Counted from the stretch's first letter, positions 36,282-46,000 are shown. The stretch is DNA of 64,000 nt from an uncultured Alphaproteobacteria bacterium (GCA_951812775.1 OX638326.1:2553391-2617390), one strand, 5' to 3'. Made by a program: numbers and translations. The notes: generated by a model not told the origin, from the letters alone.

Positions 36282-37417
36282 AGGATTAACGACAAGACGC
36301 CTGTATACCCATAGAGCCGGTTGTTTGAAATTTCGCCATTGGCGAAGAAACCAATCAGCGGCACATCTTCACCAAGTATTTTGGCGATTGTCTTCAGCTC
36401 CACCGACCCCGGGCCGAACAGATTCGGACCACGCGCAATACAGGAAAAATAAAAGGCCGCTCTCGGCGTCCCATCGGCCCGCTTTTTTACGTCAGCGACC
36501 ATCCGTTTAAGATCGGCATTGGCCGTCGCTCCATCGCGGCGTACAAACATGACCTGATCGTCGGCACCAACCCGTTCAGCGATTGATACCCAACCTTTTT
36601 CAGGATAGATGCCTAACAGGTTGCGCACGAGATAATCCGCCGTATCCGACCCGGTTCTTGGAATAGCGGCATGGACATAACCATTAATCTTGCTCAGGTC
36701 ACGCGCCAACAATTCACCGATATCCTCCTTGAACACTTCAAAGGCAGGCTTCCCGTCAAGCGCAAGAACGATATTATCTCGGCCTCTGGTTACAGAATGT
36801 GCCGGACCAATTGGTGAACAGCCTTGCGTTAATCCAGTAACTGCGCCCAGCGCACCGGCAAGTAAAATGCCTGAGACACCCCCATCTGTAACCTCACCAG
36901 CAATTTGATCCTGAGCACCGCGTGACGCCGTCATACCGCCAACCAGAAAGCAATGTGTCTGACCTTCAATGCGCGAAAATATTTTTTCCAGTTCGGGCAC
37001 GCGTGGGTCGGCATGGACAATCCCTAAAACCGGATTATGCGTGCGCGACCAGTCCAGAACCTCTTTCGGCAGATCACGATCATCGGGCCCGATTGTTGGC
37101 AAAATACAGAAGCTGTCCTGTGGCACGGTGCCAACCATTATGGCCATCGCTGGCATATCGAAAAACTCTGTAGCGGAAACACAAACCCCGAAACCGATCG
37201 TTCCCCCCCAATCATGGATGCGGGTCGCTTCCTTCAACCGTTTGAGGATGAGATGCAGATTCTCATCCAGTAAATCGGAAACATAAACAAAACCGAGATT
37301 CCCACCTTTAGCGGCTTTCCCAAGACTAAGGAGGCAGGCCTCGGTCAGCTCTTGCCAATCGCCACCGCTGGCATGGGCAAGAGAAAAAGCATCCGACTGA
37401 ATATCCTGGGTGTTCAC
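36278..37417 (-). CDS. FIST-domain signal protein
   Basis: A 379-residue protein with the FIST N-terminal and C-terminal domains, thought to sense small ligands such as amino acids. Landmarks are GVCVSATEFFDMPAMAIM near 95, HCFLVGGMTASRGAQDQ near 155, GCSPIGPAHSVTRG near 205, and the end AAFYFSCIARGPNLFG-type block with IGFFANGEISN. It has no output domain, so it may act as a stand-alone sensor or partner. It overlaps the arylesterase upstream and thpR downstream by four bases each. There is no sign of a kinase or cyclase nearby. Confidence 0.85.
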   Translation of the reverse strand: MNTQDIQSDAFSLAHASGGDWQELTEACLLSLGKAAKGGNLGFVYVSDLLDENLHLILKRLKEATRIHDWGGTIGFGVCVSATEFFDMPAMAIMVGTVPQDSFCILPTIGPDDRDLPKEVLDWSRTHNPVLGIVHADPRVPELEKIFSRIEGQTHCFLVGGMTASRGAQDQIAGEVTDGGVSGILLAGALGAVTGLTQGCSPIGPAHSVTRGRDNIVLALDGKPAFEVFKEDIGELLARDLSKINGYVHAAIPRTGSDTADYLVRNLLGIYPEKGWVSIAERVGADDQVMFVRRDGATANADLKRMVADVKKRADGTPRAAFYFSCIARGPNLFGPGSVELKTIAKILGEDVPLIGFFANGEISNNRLYGYTGVLSLIL

Positions 37418-38112
37418 TTTTCCAGGGTCCCCGTTTTCTTGTTTTCTTTTAACAAGCGGACAACGAACGGCATGATGCGGTCAACTATCACTGCGACGCC
37501 CGCCGGGTTGGGATGAATCCCATCTCGTTGATTGAGTTTCGGGATTGCCGCAACGTCTTCGAGGAAAAACGGATAAAGCAGGACATTGTGCTTTTGGGCG
37601 AGATCGGGAAAAACCCGATTAAAACGTTTTCCATAGGCTGGCCCTATATTTGGCGGCGCCCGCATGCCTGTCAGCAACACGCCGATACCTGCCGCCTTCA
37701 GCCTGGAAATAATATCATCAAGATTTTCCCGCATAGCACCGGGGTCGAGACCACGCAGCCCGTCATTTGCGCCAAGTTCAATAATGGTAAAATGCGGTTT
37801 ATCCGCCAGTGCCCAACTCAACCGCGCACGCCCACCAGCGCTGGTATCACCGGAAACACCCCCATTTAAAACCTTTACGTCATGACCGGCAGCACGCAGC
37901 TTAACCTCCAACCGCGCCGGAAATGCCTGGTCTGCCGGTAATCCATAACCGGCGGTTAGACTGTCACCAAGGACCAGTATCCTTGTTGTTGACGCCGCAT
38001 TAGCCCCTTCAGGCCCGGACATAAAAAACAGTGAAATGAACAGAACAACTGTTATGGGCTTGAAATATTTTAGCAACACGGCATATCTCTTTGATACAAA
38101 GCGACTATTCAT
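37414..38112 (-). CDS. Arylesterase / lysophospholipase (SGNH, TesA-like)
   Basis: A 232-residue secreted GDSL hydrolase. Residues 1-39 are a signal peptide (VVLFISLFF, cleavage near GANAA). SGNH blocks are GDSLTAGYG (Ser51), NGGVSGD, GANDGLRG and DGIHPNPAG near the end, with the catalytic His. It acts in the periplasm on lipid or aryl esters. It is divergent from an ABC ATPase and permease of the YbbA/YbbP type at 38163, the same arrangement as tesA-ybbA-ybbP in enterobacteria. The ATG at 38112 was chosen because the frame above it would crowd the ABC promoter. Its stop overlaps the FIST start. Confidence 0.88.
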   Translation of the reverse strand: MNSRFVSKRYAVLLKYFKPITVVLFISLFFMSGPEGANAASTTRILVLGDSLTAGYGLPADQAFPARLEVKLRAAGHDVKVLNGGVSGDTSAGGRARLSWALADKPHFTIIELGANDGLRGLDPGAMRENLDDIISRLKAAGIGVLLTGMRAPPNIGPAYGKRFNRVFPDLAQKHNVLLYPFFLEDVAAIPKLNQRDGIHPNPAGVAVIVDRIMPFVVRLLKENKKTGTLEK

Positions 38113-38162
38113 AGTTTCATTCCGGCACATATACATGACATTAGGCAACAATATGGGTTCCC

Positions 38163-38834
38163 ATGATCCAGCTTGAAAACATACACCTTAAGCTGGAGGG
38201 TCCAGCGGACGCGGTCAATATCCTGCGTGGTATAGATTTGTCGGTGGATGATGGAGAGACCGTCAGTATTATCGGCCCATCAGGATCTGGAAAAACGACG
38301 ATGTTGATGGTTATCGCCGGGTTGGAAACAGCCAGCTCCGGAAAGGTCCACATCGACAATGTCGATCTAAACACCCTCGATGAAGATGGCCTCGCGGTAT
38401 TTCGCCGCGACACGATGGGAATTGTCTTTCAGAATTTTCATCTCGTCCCAACGATGTCGGCGCTTGAGAATGTCGCCATACCGTTCGAATTTGCCGGACG
38501 CCGTGACGCGTTTGAACAGGCTCGGGAAGGCCTCGAAGCGGTCGGGCTTGGCCATCGTATAGATCATTATCCCGGTCAACTTTCCGGCGGGGAACAACAA
38601 CGCGTCGCCCTGGCCCGGGCTTTCGCCGCCAAACCGAAATTGCTTCTCGCCGACGAACCAACGGGCAATCTCGACCAGGAAACCAGCGACGCGGTGATCG
38701 ATTTACTTTTTTCCCTCACCGAAAAATACAAGACAACGCTCCTGCTTATTACCCACGATGCGGTTATTGGAAAAAGATGTGGTCGCGAAGTGCGCATTGC
38801 TGATGGGCAGGTTGTGACCGGAGCAGCGCCGTGA
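38163..38834 (+). CDS. ABC transporter ATP-binding protein (YbbA/LolD-like)
   Basis: A 223-residue ATPase of the LolD/MacB/YbbA type. Walker A is GPSGSGKTTM near 39, the signature LSGGEQQRVALARAF near 140, Walker B LLLADEPTGNLDQ near 163, and the His switch LLITHD near 198. It pairs with the FtsX-like permease that starts inside its stop (GTGA overlap). Such pairs move lipids or lipoproteins or drive periplasmic work; in the YbbA/YbbP case the substrate is not known. The gene begins a rightward pair divergent from the arylesterase. Confidence 0.9.
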   Translation: MIQLENIHLKLEGPADAVNILRGIDLSVDDGETVSIIGPSGSGKTTMLMVIAGLETASSGKVHIDNVDLNTLDEDGLAVFRRDTMGIVFQNFHLVPTMSALENVAIPFEFAGRRDAFEQAREGLEAVGLGHRIDHYPGQLSGGEQQRVALARAFAAKPKLLLADEPTGNLDQETSDAVIDLLFSLTEKYKTTLLLITHDAVIGKRCGREVRIADGQVVTGAAP

Positions 38835-41356
38835 CGCTAACCCTGCCTATTCGTCTCGCCCTCCGCGATTTGCGAGGCGGGATAAGCAGCTTTAAGATTT
38901 TTCTCGGCTGCCTTGTCCTCGGTGTCACCGCGATTGCCGGAATTGGTTCTATATCGTCTTCAATCGTCGCCGGACTCGCCGCTGATGGAAGGGTCTTACT
39001 GGGCGGCGATGTTGCGCTGCGGCTTGCACATCGCCCGGCAACACCGGCGCAATTGAAATGGCTCAATGAACGGGCGGATGTCACCCGCGTCACCTCTATG
39101 CGATCGATGGCGAACCGATATGACCGAAAATCCCGGATGTTGGTCAATCTCAAATCTGTGGATGGTCTGTATCCGCTGTTCAGCAGCCTTAAGCTTGATC
39201 GAGCGGTGGTCCTCAAGGAAGCATTGGCCTATCGAGACAACGCCTGGGGTGCTGTTGTCGAACCGCGTGTTCTGGAACGGCTCGGCCTCGAAATTGGCGA
39301 TATGGTCACGGTCGGTTCAGCCAGTTTTCGGCTAAATGCCGTTATCCAGTCAGAACCGGACCGCGTGGGCGGCATTCGGTCCATTACCCGGGGTCCCCGG
39401 TTTACGGTCGATGCCAAAAGCCTGTCGGCAACGGGTCTGGTACAGCCGGGGACGCAGATATCTTACGAATATCGACTCCGGTTGCCGACAAACACACCAC
39501 TTACTGAGTTCAGAAATGACCTGACCACCAAGTTTCCCGAAGCAGGGTGGCGCATCCGGGATCGGACAACTGCCGCGCCCAGCGCCGAACGTTTCATCAA
39601 CCGAACGGCGCAATTCCTCACACTGGTCGGGCTGACGGCATTGCTGATCGGTGGTGTCGGCGCAGGAAATGCCGTGCGCGGTTATCTCAACGGAAAAACC
39701 ACAATCATTGCCACGCTCAAATGTATCGGCGCCGAACGGCGGCTGATTTTTCGTATCTGGTTAACAGAAATCGCTTTCATGACGGGGGCAGCTATTCTAC
39801 TGGGTCTCCTGATTGGTGCCGCACTCCCGGTTGCGGTCTCCGCTGCCCTGGCTGAACTTTTGCCGGTCCCCCTGAAAATTGGCTTTTATCCTGAACCCTT
39901 ATTGCTGGCGACCTGTTACGGCGTTCTGGTATCGGCAGCATTTTCACTATGGCCACTGGCCCGAGCCTGCGCTATTGCGCCGGGCAGCCTGTTTCGCGAC
40001 CTGGTGGTGCCAGCAAACAGCAAGGTGAGCTGGCAGACCGGTCTCCTCGTCATGCTGTGCGTTGGCGCCCTTGCTGCTTTGGCCATTATCACCGCCCATG
40101 ACCAGAGAATTGCCACCGGGTTTGTGGTCGGTTCAGCCATCGCCTTTGCCTTATTTTACGGTGCCGGCAAACTGATGATGAAGCTGGCTGCCTTATGCGG
40201 CGGCATTAAATCCACGCGAGTACGATTGGCCCTCGCCAATCTTCATAGACCGGGCAGCCAAACCGCAAATGTCGTTCTTTCGATGGGACTCGGCCTGACC
40301 GTTCTGGTGGCCGTTGTTGTCGTACAAAGCAATCTCGCGCGGCAAATCACCGAGACCATGCCAAGCAAAGCACCAGGGTTTTACTTTGTTGATATTCAAC
40401 CAAATCAGATCGACAAGTTTGAACAGACCGTGCGGCGCGCCGGCACGATTAAGAACATCAACCGGGTACCGATGCTGCGCGGGCGCGTAACCCACGTCAA
40501 AGGTATTCCTGCCTCCCAGGTCAAGGCAGCACCAAGTGCCGCCTGGGTCTTGCGCAATGATCGTGGCCTCACCTGGTCGACCACCCCGCCAGAAGGCGCC
40601 AAAATTCGCGAAGGTGTGTGGTGGCCCCACAACTATAGCGGCCCGCCACTGGTTTCATTTGATGCAGGTGCCGCCGCGGGAATGGGGCTGACTATTGGCG
40701 ACACAATTACCGTGAATGTTCTGGGTCGACCGATCACGGCGAAGATAGCCAATCTGCGGGCTGTCGACTGGCGCACACTCCGCGTGAATTTCGTCATGGT
40801 GTTTTCACCGGGGGTCATACAGCACGCCCCGCAAACCCATATTGCTGCCATCCGCCTTGATCCGAAATACGAAAATGCGGTGGAGAATGCAGTGGCCGCC
40901 AACTTCGCCAATATTAGCGTTGTCAGGGTGCGGGACGTCTTAAAAGCCGTCAGCGAGTTGATGGATAAGATCGCTGCTGCCGTCCAAATGACTGCCGGGA
41001 TCACTATCCTCGCAGGGACATTGGTCCTTGCCGGGGCTGTTGCCGCGGGACATCAACGGCGAATATACGATTCTGTGGTCCTTAAAGTTCTCGGAGCCAA
41101 AAGGCGCGATATTCTTGCAACGCTGCTTCTGGAATACGGTTTGCTGGCACTTTCAACTGCGTTGATCGCAACGGCATTGGGAACTTTCGCGGGTTGGGCG
41201 GTGTTAAAGCATGTTATGCGCGCCGAATGGCTTCCGGTCACTGGCTCGGTGGCAACAACCGCAATCGGCGCGACTATTTTCATGATTGGCATCGCCCTTT
41301 TGGGCACCTGGCGCTCTTTAGGGCAAAAACCCGCGCCCTTGCTCCGAAATGAGTAA
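38831..41356 (+). CDS. ABC transporter permease, FtsX-like (YbbP)
   Basis: An 841-residue permease with a MacB-like periplasmic domain after the first helix (LGCLVLGVTAIAGIGSISSS, residues ~25-44) and clusters of helices near 265-420 and at the C-terminus, as in YbbP. The last helices, LGTFAGWAVLKHV and IGATIFMIGIALL, belong to the FtsX domain. It partners with the ATPase just before it. The size matches YbbP (about 800 residues) and exceeds typical LolC/E. Intact and co-translated, with a four-base overlap. Confidence 0.88.
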   Translation: MTLTLPIRLALRDLRGGISSFKIFLGCLVLGVTAIAGIGSISSSIVAGLAADGRVLLGGDVALRLAHRPATPAQLKWLNERADVTRVTSMRSMANRYDRKSRMLVNLKSVDGLYPLFSSLKLDRAVVLKEALAYRDNAWGAVVEPRVLERLGLEIGDMVTVGSASFRLNAVIQSEPDRVGGIRSITRGPRFTVDAKSLSATGLVQPGTQISYEYRLRLPTNTPLTEFRNDLTTKFPEAGWRIRDRTTAAPSAERFINRTAQFLTLVGLTALLIGGVGAGNAVRGYLNGKTTIIATLKCIGAERRLIFRIWLTEIAFMTGAAILLGLLIGAALPVAVSAALAELLPVPLKIGFYPEPLLLATCYGVLVSAAFSLWPLARACAIAPGSLFRDLVVPANSKVSWQTGLLVMLCVGALAALAIITAHDQRIATGFVVGSAIAFALFYGAGKLMMKLAALCGGIKSTRVRLALANLHRPGSQTANVVLSMGLGLTVLVAVVVVQSNLARQITETMPSKAPGFYFVDIQPNQIDKFEQTVRRAGTIKNINRVPMLRGRVTHVKGIPASQVKAAPSAAWVLRNDRGLTWSTTPPEGAKIREGVWWPHNYSGPPLVSFDAGAAAGMGLTIGDTITVNVLGRPITAKIANLRAVDWRTLRVNFVMVFSPGVIQHAPQTHIAAIRLDPKYENAVENAVAANFANISVVRVRDVLKAVSELMDKIAAAVQMTAGITILAGTLVLAGAVAAGHQRRIYDSVVLKVLGAKRRDILATLLLEYGLLALSTALIATALGTFAGWAVLKHVMRAEWLPVTGSVATTAIGATIFMIGIALLGTWRSLGQKPAPLLRNE

Positions 41357-41399
41357 GGTTAACAGCAGGTTAATATTGCAGGACGCCTTACGGTAAGTC

Positions 41400-41428
41400 T
41401 TGATTTCTGGCTATCAATCACCATACTT
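41400..41428 (+). promoter_or_regulatory. Candidate sigma70-type promoter of YccA-like gene
   Basis: TTGATT at 41400-41405 and ATACTT at 41423-41428 are separated by 17 bases and stand 38 bases before the YccA-like start. The match to the consensus is moderate, so this is only a candidate. Confidence 0.35.
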
Positions 41429-41466
41429 ACAGCGATTGTATTTCCGCCATTTATATGAGGATTGAT

Positions 41467-42225
41467 ATGGAATTCGGAACTGAACGCAAGGCAGTATTTA
41501 CCGGTACCGCCGTTGACCAGGCAGCATATGATGAGGGTCTTCGCGCCTATATGTTGCGGGTCTACAACTACATGGCTTCGGGCCTGGCCCTGACGGGCAT
41601 TATTGCGCTGGTTATCGCGCAAATGTCGGTCAATGTGAATGATGCCGGGCAGATTACGAGCCTGACACAACTCGGCAACACGCTCTTCAACACACCGTTG
41701 AAGTGGGTGGTTATGCTGGCCCCGTTGGGACTGGTATTTTTCCTGAGCGCCAAACTGCACTCAATGTCGTTTTCCGCAGCGCAAACCACTTTCTGGATTT
41801 ATGCCGGATTGATGGGTGTCTCAATGGCAACCATATTCATGGCTTTCACCGGACAAAGTATCGCCCGTGTGTTCTTCATTTCAGCAGGTACTTTTGCTGC
41901 GATGAGCCTTTATGGCTACACGACGAAGAAGGATCTTTCCAAGTTTGGGTCATTCCTGATCATGGGATTGATCGGCATCATCGTGGCCTCGCTGGTGAAC
42001 ATCTTCCTGCAAAGCTCCGCTCTGCATTTCGCCATTTCGGTGATCGGCGTGCTGGTGTTTGTTGGGTTGACCGCTTACGACACACAGAACATCAAGAACG
42101 AATATGATGAGTATCATGACGAAGAAACCAGCGGCAAACTCGCCATTTCCGGCGCGTTGCGGCTGTATCTCGATTTCATCAACCTATTCATCATGTTGCT
42201 GCAACTGTTTGGTGATCGTCGCTAA
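41467..42225 (+). CDS. Bax inhibitor-1/YccA family membrane protein
   Basis: A 252-residue seven-helix inner-membrane protein of the BI-1/YccA family. Bacterial YccA modulates the FtsH protease; human BI-1 is a pH-dependent calcium leak channel. The helices run from about residue 30 to the end, with the family block GLTAYDTQNIKNEYDEY near 205-221 and LRLYLDFINLFIMLLQL at the C-terminus. I chose ATG 41467, seven bases after GAGG; an ATG at 41455 would add four residues. A strong rho-independent terminator follows it by 25 bases. It is a single-gene unit. Confidence 0.92.
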   Translation: MEFGTERKAVFTGTAVDQAAYDEGLRAYMLRVYNYMASGLALTGIIALVIAQMSVNVNDAGQITSLTQLGNTLFNTPLKWVVMLAPLGLVFFLSAKLHSMSFSAAQTTFWIYAGLMGVSMATIFMAFTGQSIARVFFISAGTFAAMSLYGYTTKKDLSKFGSFLIMGLIGIIVASLVNIFLQSSALHFAISVIGVLVFVGLTAYDTQNIKNEYDEYHDEETSGKLAISGALRLYLDFINLFIMLLQLFGDRR

Positions 42226-42250
42226 CGCCAACAACATTTAAAGAAATCAA

Positions 42251-42280
42251 ACCGGGTATCTTAGGGTACCCGGTTTTTTC
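42251..42280 (+). terminator. Rho-independent terminator after YccA-like gene
   Basis: Arms ACCGGGTA (42251-42258) and TACCCGGT (42267-42274) are perfectly complementary around an eight-base loop and are followed by a run of six T. It ends the YccA-like transcript and lies only 19 bases from the end of the convergent phnN remnant. Confidence 0.9.
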
Positions 42281-42298
42281 TTGTCCACAATTTGGGGA

Positions 42299-42836
42299 TT
42301 AGGCTTTCGCCAGGTTTTCCAACATCCCAGCTAGTCGTCCGACACCGGTCTCAATATCTTTGGTATTGAGCAAATGATTGACCGCGATTCCGTCCGGTAA
42401 CATGACCGTTCGGGCCAGCCGTTCTTCAAGGTTATCTATGTCGCCTCGGGCATTGAGTCGGTACTCGAGCACCGGTGGGGGCGCCGTCACCTGAATGACA
42501 CAGGCCGGTCTGAAATGCGCGACGGCCTCTCCCACCACAGCCCGCCACGACGTGGTGCCCGGCATTAAGAAAATCATTGTAAGAGGCAGGTATGCCGTAA
42601 TCCGTATCATAAACCCGCCAGGTAAGCATGAAAGCTTTCGCCTTCTCGCGTTTGGCAAATTCTGCCGATGACACCGATTCATGCGCTTCGCGATCAGACT
42701 CTGCCTTACGTGTGATCACCCGCCCGGCAAAGACGTAACTCTCCTTATCAGAAAGCGCTAATTCAGCACCGCGGATCAGACTATCCTTACCAGCCCCGCT
42801 GGGGCCGACGATCAGAAAGAAAGTACCGCGCGCCAC
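42299..42836 (-). pseudogene. phnN: PhnN-like ribose 1,5-bisphosphate phosphokinase, frameshifted
   Basis: A P-loop kinase remnant resembling PhnN, which makes PRPP from ribose 1,5-bisphosphate in phosphonate breakdown. The first part, from GTG 42836, has Walker A GPSGAGKDS, then RVITRKAE and YDTDYGIPASYNDFLNAG. Around 42545 the sequence changes frame: VVGEAVAHFRPACVIQVTAPP and LNARGDIDNLEERLART continue in the other frame. The total span, 538 bases, is not a multiple of three, and family members run to about 185 residues, so a deletion of about 11 bases fits. No other phn gene is present. It follows the Rieske oxygenase by nine bases on the same strand. Confidence 0.75.
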
Positions 42837-42845
42837 GGCAGCCCA

Positions 42846-43901
42846 CTAGGCAGTTGCGCGGATAGTAGATCTGTTGGATTCTTCTTCCAGGATTCGGTCA
42901 ATTACCCGCCGTGCCTGAATGCCACCGGCATCCTGATTGAAATCAATCTGGTCGGGCAATTCATCACCAAAGGCTTCGAGATTGCCCTGCTGGGAACCAA
43001 TGACGGCGAGGTCTTCCAGAAATGCAGTATGGACCTGGCGGAAGACAAGCTCGGTAACCGTCGGATCATCGATCTGGAAGTTATGGGCCTGCGCCCAGAA
43101 ATAATGCGTCGTGGTATCTGTCTCAGGTGTAATCGCGTTCAGGTTTCGCATCGAAACACCATGTGAACGATCACCATCGAACGCACCTGTGCCTGCACGG
43201 GCACCGCCAACATCAAGGCGGACAAAAGCCGGCGGCGTAAATTCAATTATCTGCCAGCGATCTATATGTTCCTCAGGCGTAAATCCACCTGCCTTTTGGA
43301 GAAATGGCGGGGCTGGACTATCGGGAATTTCCCGCGTCACACGGATCAGATCGCCGTCGCGCTCAGTCTTGATAGGGTTAGAGGCTATGGCATCCGTTCC
43401 CAGCGTCGTTGGATGCACGAACTGCAAATGCGTAAGGTCTAGCAGGTTATCCGTCAAAAGCTGGTAATTGCCCGGCAAATCAAGCTTTTCGCCCTTGGCC
43501 CGCCAGTCGGGGTCATCGAGCCAGTGAAAATCTTCGATGTCATCAGGGTTAGCGAGTTTGGGATCGCCCATCCAAATCCAGATCCAGTGATATTTCTCAA
43601 AAACCGGATAGCTATGTACCTTGGCTTCCGGCGGAATTGTTGTCTGGCTCGGGATATGGATACAGGTGCCGGAGGGATCATAGGTCAGCCCATGATACAG
43701 ACATTCAACATTGTCCCCCTTCAACACACCGTCTGACAGCGGCATATGCCGGTGACAACAGCGATCTTCCAGAGCGACCGGCGTACCATCCGTTCGGCGA
43801 TAAAAGACAATGGGCTCATTGCAGATGGTACGGCGAAGAAGCTCCTGGCGACGGATCTCCGTATCCCAGGCGGCGACATACCAAAAATTGCGCGGAAACA
43901 T
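42846..43901 (-). CDS. Rieske non-heme iron oxygenase (VanA-like)
   Basis: A 351-residue aromatic-ring or O-demethylating oxygenase, large subunit. The Rieske ligands are in DRCCHRHMPLSDG near 47 and ECLYHGLTYD near 65. The mononuclear iron site is DNLLDLTHLQFVH near 155 (the D-H-H arrangement). Length and spacing suit the vanillate O-demethylase VanA type more than ring dioxygenases, which are longer. No reductase gene is adjacent, so electrons must come from elsewhere. The broken PhnN gene is nine bases downstream. Substrate unknown. Confidence 0.85.
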   Translation of the reverse strand: MFPRNFWYVAAWDTEIRRQELLRRTICNEPIVFYRRTDGTPVALEDRCCHRHMPLSDGVLKGDNVECLYHGLTYDPSGTCIHIPSQTTIPPEAKVHSYPVFEKYHWIWIWMGDPKLANPDDIEDFHWLDDPDWRAKGEKLDLPGNYQLLTDNLLDLTHLQFVHPTTLGTDAIASNPIKTERDGDLIRVTREIPDSPAPPFLQKAGGFTPEEHIDRWQIIEFTPPAFVRLDVGGARAGTGAFDGDRSHGVSMRNLNAITPETDTTTHYFWAQAHNFQIDDPTVTELVFRQVHTAFLEDLAVIGSQQGNLEAFGDELPDQIDFNQDAGGIQARRVIDRILEEESNRSTIRATA

Positions 43902-44008
43902 GCTTCTCTCCTTTTTATCGGACCAACTAGCCTCAACCTAGCTTTTGGCGATTTTAGGCCTGCCCCTCGTAAAATCAACCGACTCCACAACCAGCCGCCT
44001 TCATATCT

Positions 44009-45085
44009 TCAAGAAATATCCATAACCCGAACGAGAACCCGCCGCGCCACTGAGTTCCGCATCACAGTCAAATCAACGTTCCTTCCGATGCCAACCTTGC
44101 GCAGCTCGGTGGCAAACTCAGCCAGAGTCTTCACCGGCACACTGTTTACCTCGGTAATGACGTCACTGATCCGTCGACCATTAATCACCCCCATCAGTCC
44201 TGCCTTTGCGGCAGAGGTTCCGGGGAGAACATCGGCAATAATCAATCCATTCACGCCCAGCCGCGCGGCGACCTCCTCCGGCAATACAGTGATTCCGATG
44301 CCCGGACGCGGCACCCAACCATTCTTAATCAATTGCGGCACAATTCGGTTAACAACATCGACAGGCACAGCAAATCCGATACCGGCAGACGATCCTGACC
44401 CGGAAATGATCGCGGTATTGACGCCGATAAGACGCCCCGCAGAATCAACCAACGGCCCTCCCGAATTACCGGGGTTAATCGCCGCATCTGTCTGAATGAC
44501 GCCATCAACTTCGCGGTTGTCAGATGTCGGCAGACGCCTGTTCAAAGCACTAATTATGCCCGAGGTTAAAGTCCGACTTAGACCAAACGGGTTGCCAATA
44601 GCGAAAACGGATTGCCCAACCTTCAGCGAAGCAGAATCGCCGAGGGGGATTGGGTCGCGGCCCGATCTTGTGCCGGTCAGACGAATAACCGCGAGATCAT
44701 AATCCGGCGTCGAACCGACGAACTTTGCTTCGACCACTTCGCCGTTTTCCAGGCGCACAGCGATTTCACTTGCACCTGCGATAACGTGATGGTTGGTCAC
44801 GACATGTCCCGCATGGTCCCAGATAAAACCCGAGCCCGCGCCACTGCCATCACTTTGTTGACCAGAGGAAGATCCTCCTTGGGTAAAAATGTAGACGACC
44901 GATGGTGCCGTTGCCTCGAACAGCTTGACCGTACTGGTCTCCAAGTCGGTCAGTGATCCACGCGGCGTAACGGCACGAGGCTCATCACCGGTAAGCAGAA
45001 CATCGCGGATAAATTCATCGGCGACGAAAACCGTTGCCACAAGTAAAAACCAGATAATGGCATAGCGGGTAAATTTATTTTTCAT
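44009..45085 (-). CDS. DegS-like S1C serine protease with PDZ domain
   Basis: A 358-residue envelope protease with an uncleaved membrane anchor (YAIIWFLLVATVFVADEFI, residues 8-26). The catalytic triad is His in VTNHHVIAG, Asp in DYDLAVIRL, and Ser in NPGNSGGPLV. A single PDZ domain follows (GIGITVLPEEVAARLGVNGL to about residue 345). One PDZ and a membrane anchor match DegS or related stress sensors rather than DegP. The start is ATG 45085, with TTG 45091 also possible. Its neighbours do not include a sigma-E or RseA gene. Confidence 0.88.
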   Translation of the reverse strand: MKNKFTRYAIIWFLLVATVFVADEFIRDVLLTGDEPRAVTPRGSLTDLETSTVKLFEATAPSVVYIFTQGGSSSGQQSDGSGAGSGFIWDHAGHVVTNHHVIAGASEIAVRLENGEVVEAKFVGSTPDYDLAVIRLTGTRSGRDPIPLGDSASLKVGQSVFAIGNPFGLSRTLTSGIISALNRRLPTSDNREVDGVIQTDAAINPGNSGGPLVDSAGRLIGVNTAIISGSGSSAGIGFAVPVDVVNRIVPQLIKNGWVPRPGIGITVLPEEVAARLGVNGLIIADVLPGTSAAKAGLMGVINGRRISDVITEVNSVPVKTLAEFATELRKVGIGRNVDLTVMRNSVARRVLVRVMDIS

Positions 45086-45129
45086 GATCAAACTCGATAC
45101 AAATCATACCGAAAAAATAACGCAGACAT

Positions 45130-45157
45130 TCCATAGAAGACACTCCATAGAAGACAC
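45130..45157. repeat. 14-bp perfect tandem duplication
   Basis: TCCATAGAAGACAC occurs twice in a row (45130-45143 and 45144-45157) and begins a third time (TCC) before diverging. It is in the 153-base gap between the divergent DegS-like and SDR genes, upstream of the SDR. Confidence 0.85.
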
Positions 45158-45238
45158 TCCGAAGATTTGTGTGCCTCTTGACGGGGTCTTGTGTGGTTCC
45201 AACAATGACCGCAACAAATTCAAACAGGGAGAATTCCA

Positions 45239-45997
45239 ATGGGACAGCTCGACGGCAAAACAGTTATTGTCACCAGCGCAGCACAGGGAATTGGTGCCGC
45301 TTATGCCCGCGGCCTCGCCGAAGAAGGTGCGAACGTTGTTGTGAATGACGTTATGGATCCAGCCCCGCTAGTTGAAGAGATCACCGGCAAAGGTGGAGCT
45401 GCAACCGGCATCATTGCCGATGTCACAGACGATTCCCAGATCGGCGACATGGTCAGCCAGACCATGGAACAATTTGGGCGCATAGACGCGCTCATCAACA
45501 ACGCAGCCCTTTTTGGCAAGCTGGCCCGGCGACGGTTTGAAGAAATTGACATTGACGAATTTGATGCCGTCATGCGGGTCAATATCCGTGGTGTATGGCA
45601 GGTTTCCCGCGCCGTCGTTCCTATCATGCGCCAACAGGAATACGGCAAGATCGTGAACATCGCCTCCGGCACTGTGTTCAAGGGAACACCAATGCAACTG
45701 CATTACGTGACCTCAAAAGGTGCAATCATCGCATTGAGCCGAGCCATGGCCCGGGAAGTTGGCGAAGACAATATATGCATCAACGCCATCGCCCCTGGCC
45801 TGACCCAAAGCGAAGCGGTGATGAATGAAGGTCAATTCTCGCAAGAGCACTTCGACGCCAACATCGGCGGCCGCTGTATTAAACGACCCGAAGAACCGGA
45901 AGACCTGATTGGGACGGCTGTCTTTTTACTATCAGAGGATTCCGATTTTATTACCGGCCAGGTTCTATGCGTCGATGGTGGCTCGGTAACGCACTAA
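45239..45997 (+). CDS. SDR-family oxidoreductase
   Basis: A 252-residue short-chain dehydrogenase. The cofactor loop is TSAAQGIG (12-19), in which the first Gly of the usual TGxxxGxG is replaced by Ser. NNA is at 87-89, catalytic Ser143, Tyr156 and Lys160 in HYVTSKG, and the end is GQVLCVDGG. Residues near the end resemble the SDR at 893 (EPEDLIGTAVFLLS versus TPDDLVGAVIFLLS), so these may be distant paralogs. Upstream is the 14-bp tandem repeat. Downstream are two AEC carriers on the other strand. Substrate unknown. Confidence 0.87.
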   Translation: MGQLDGKTVIVTSAAQGIGAAYARGLAEEGANVVVNDVMDPAPLVEEITGKGGAATGIIADVTDDSQIGDMVSQTMEQFGRIDALINNAALFGKLARRRFEEIDIDEFDAVMRVNIRGVWQVSRAVVPIMRQQEYGKIVNIASGTVFKGTPMQLHYVTSKGAIIALSRAMAREVGEDNICINAIAPGLTQSEAVMNEGQFSQEHFDANIGGRCIKRPEEPEDLIGTAVFLLSEDSDFITGQVLCVDGGSVTH

Positions 45998-46000
45998 CGT

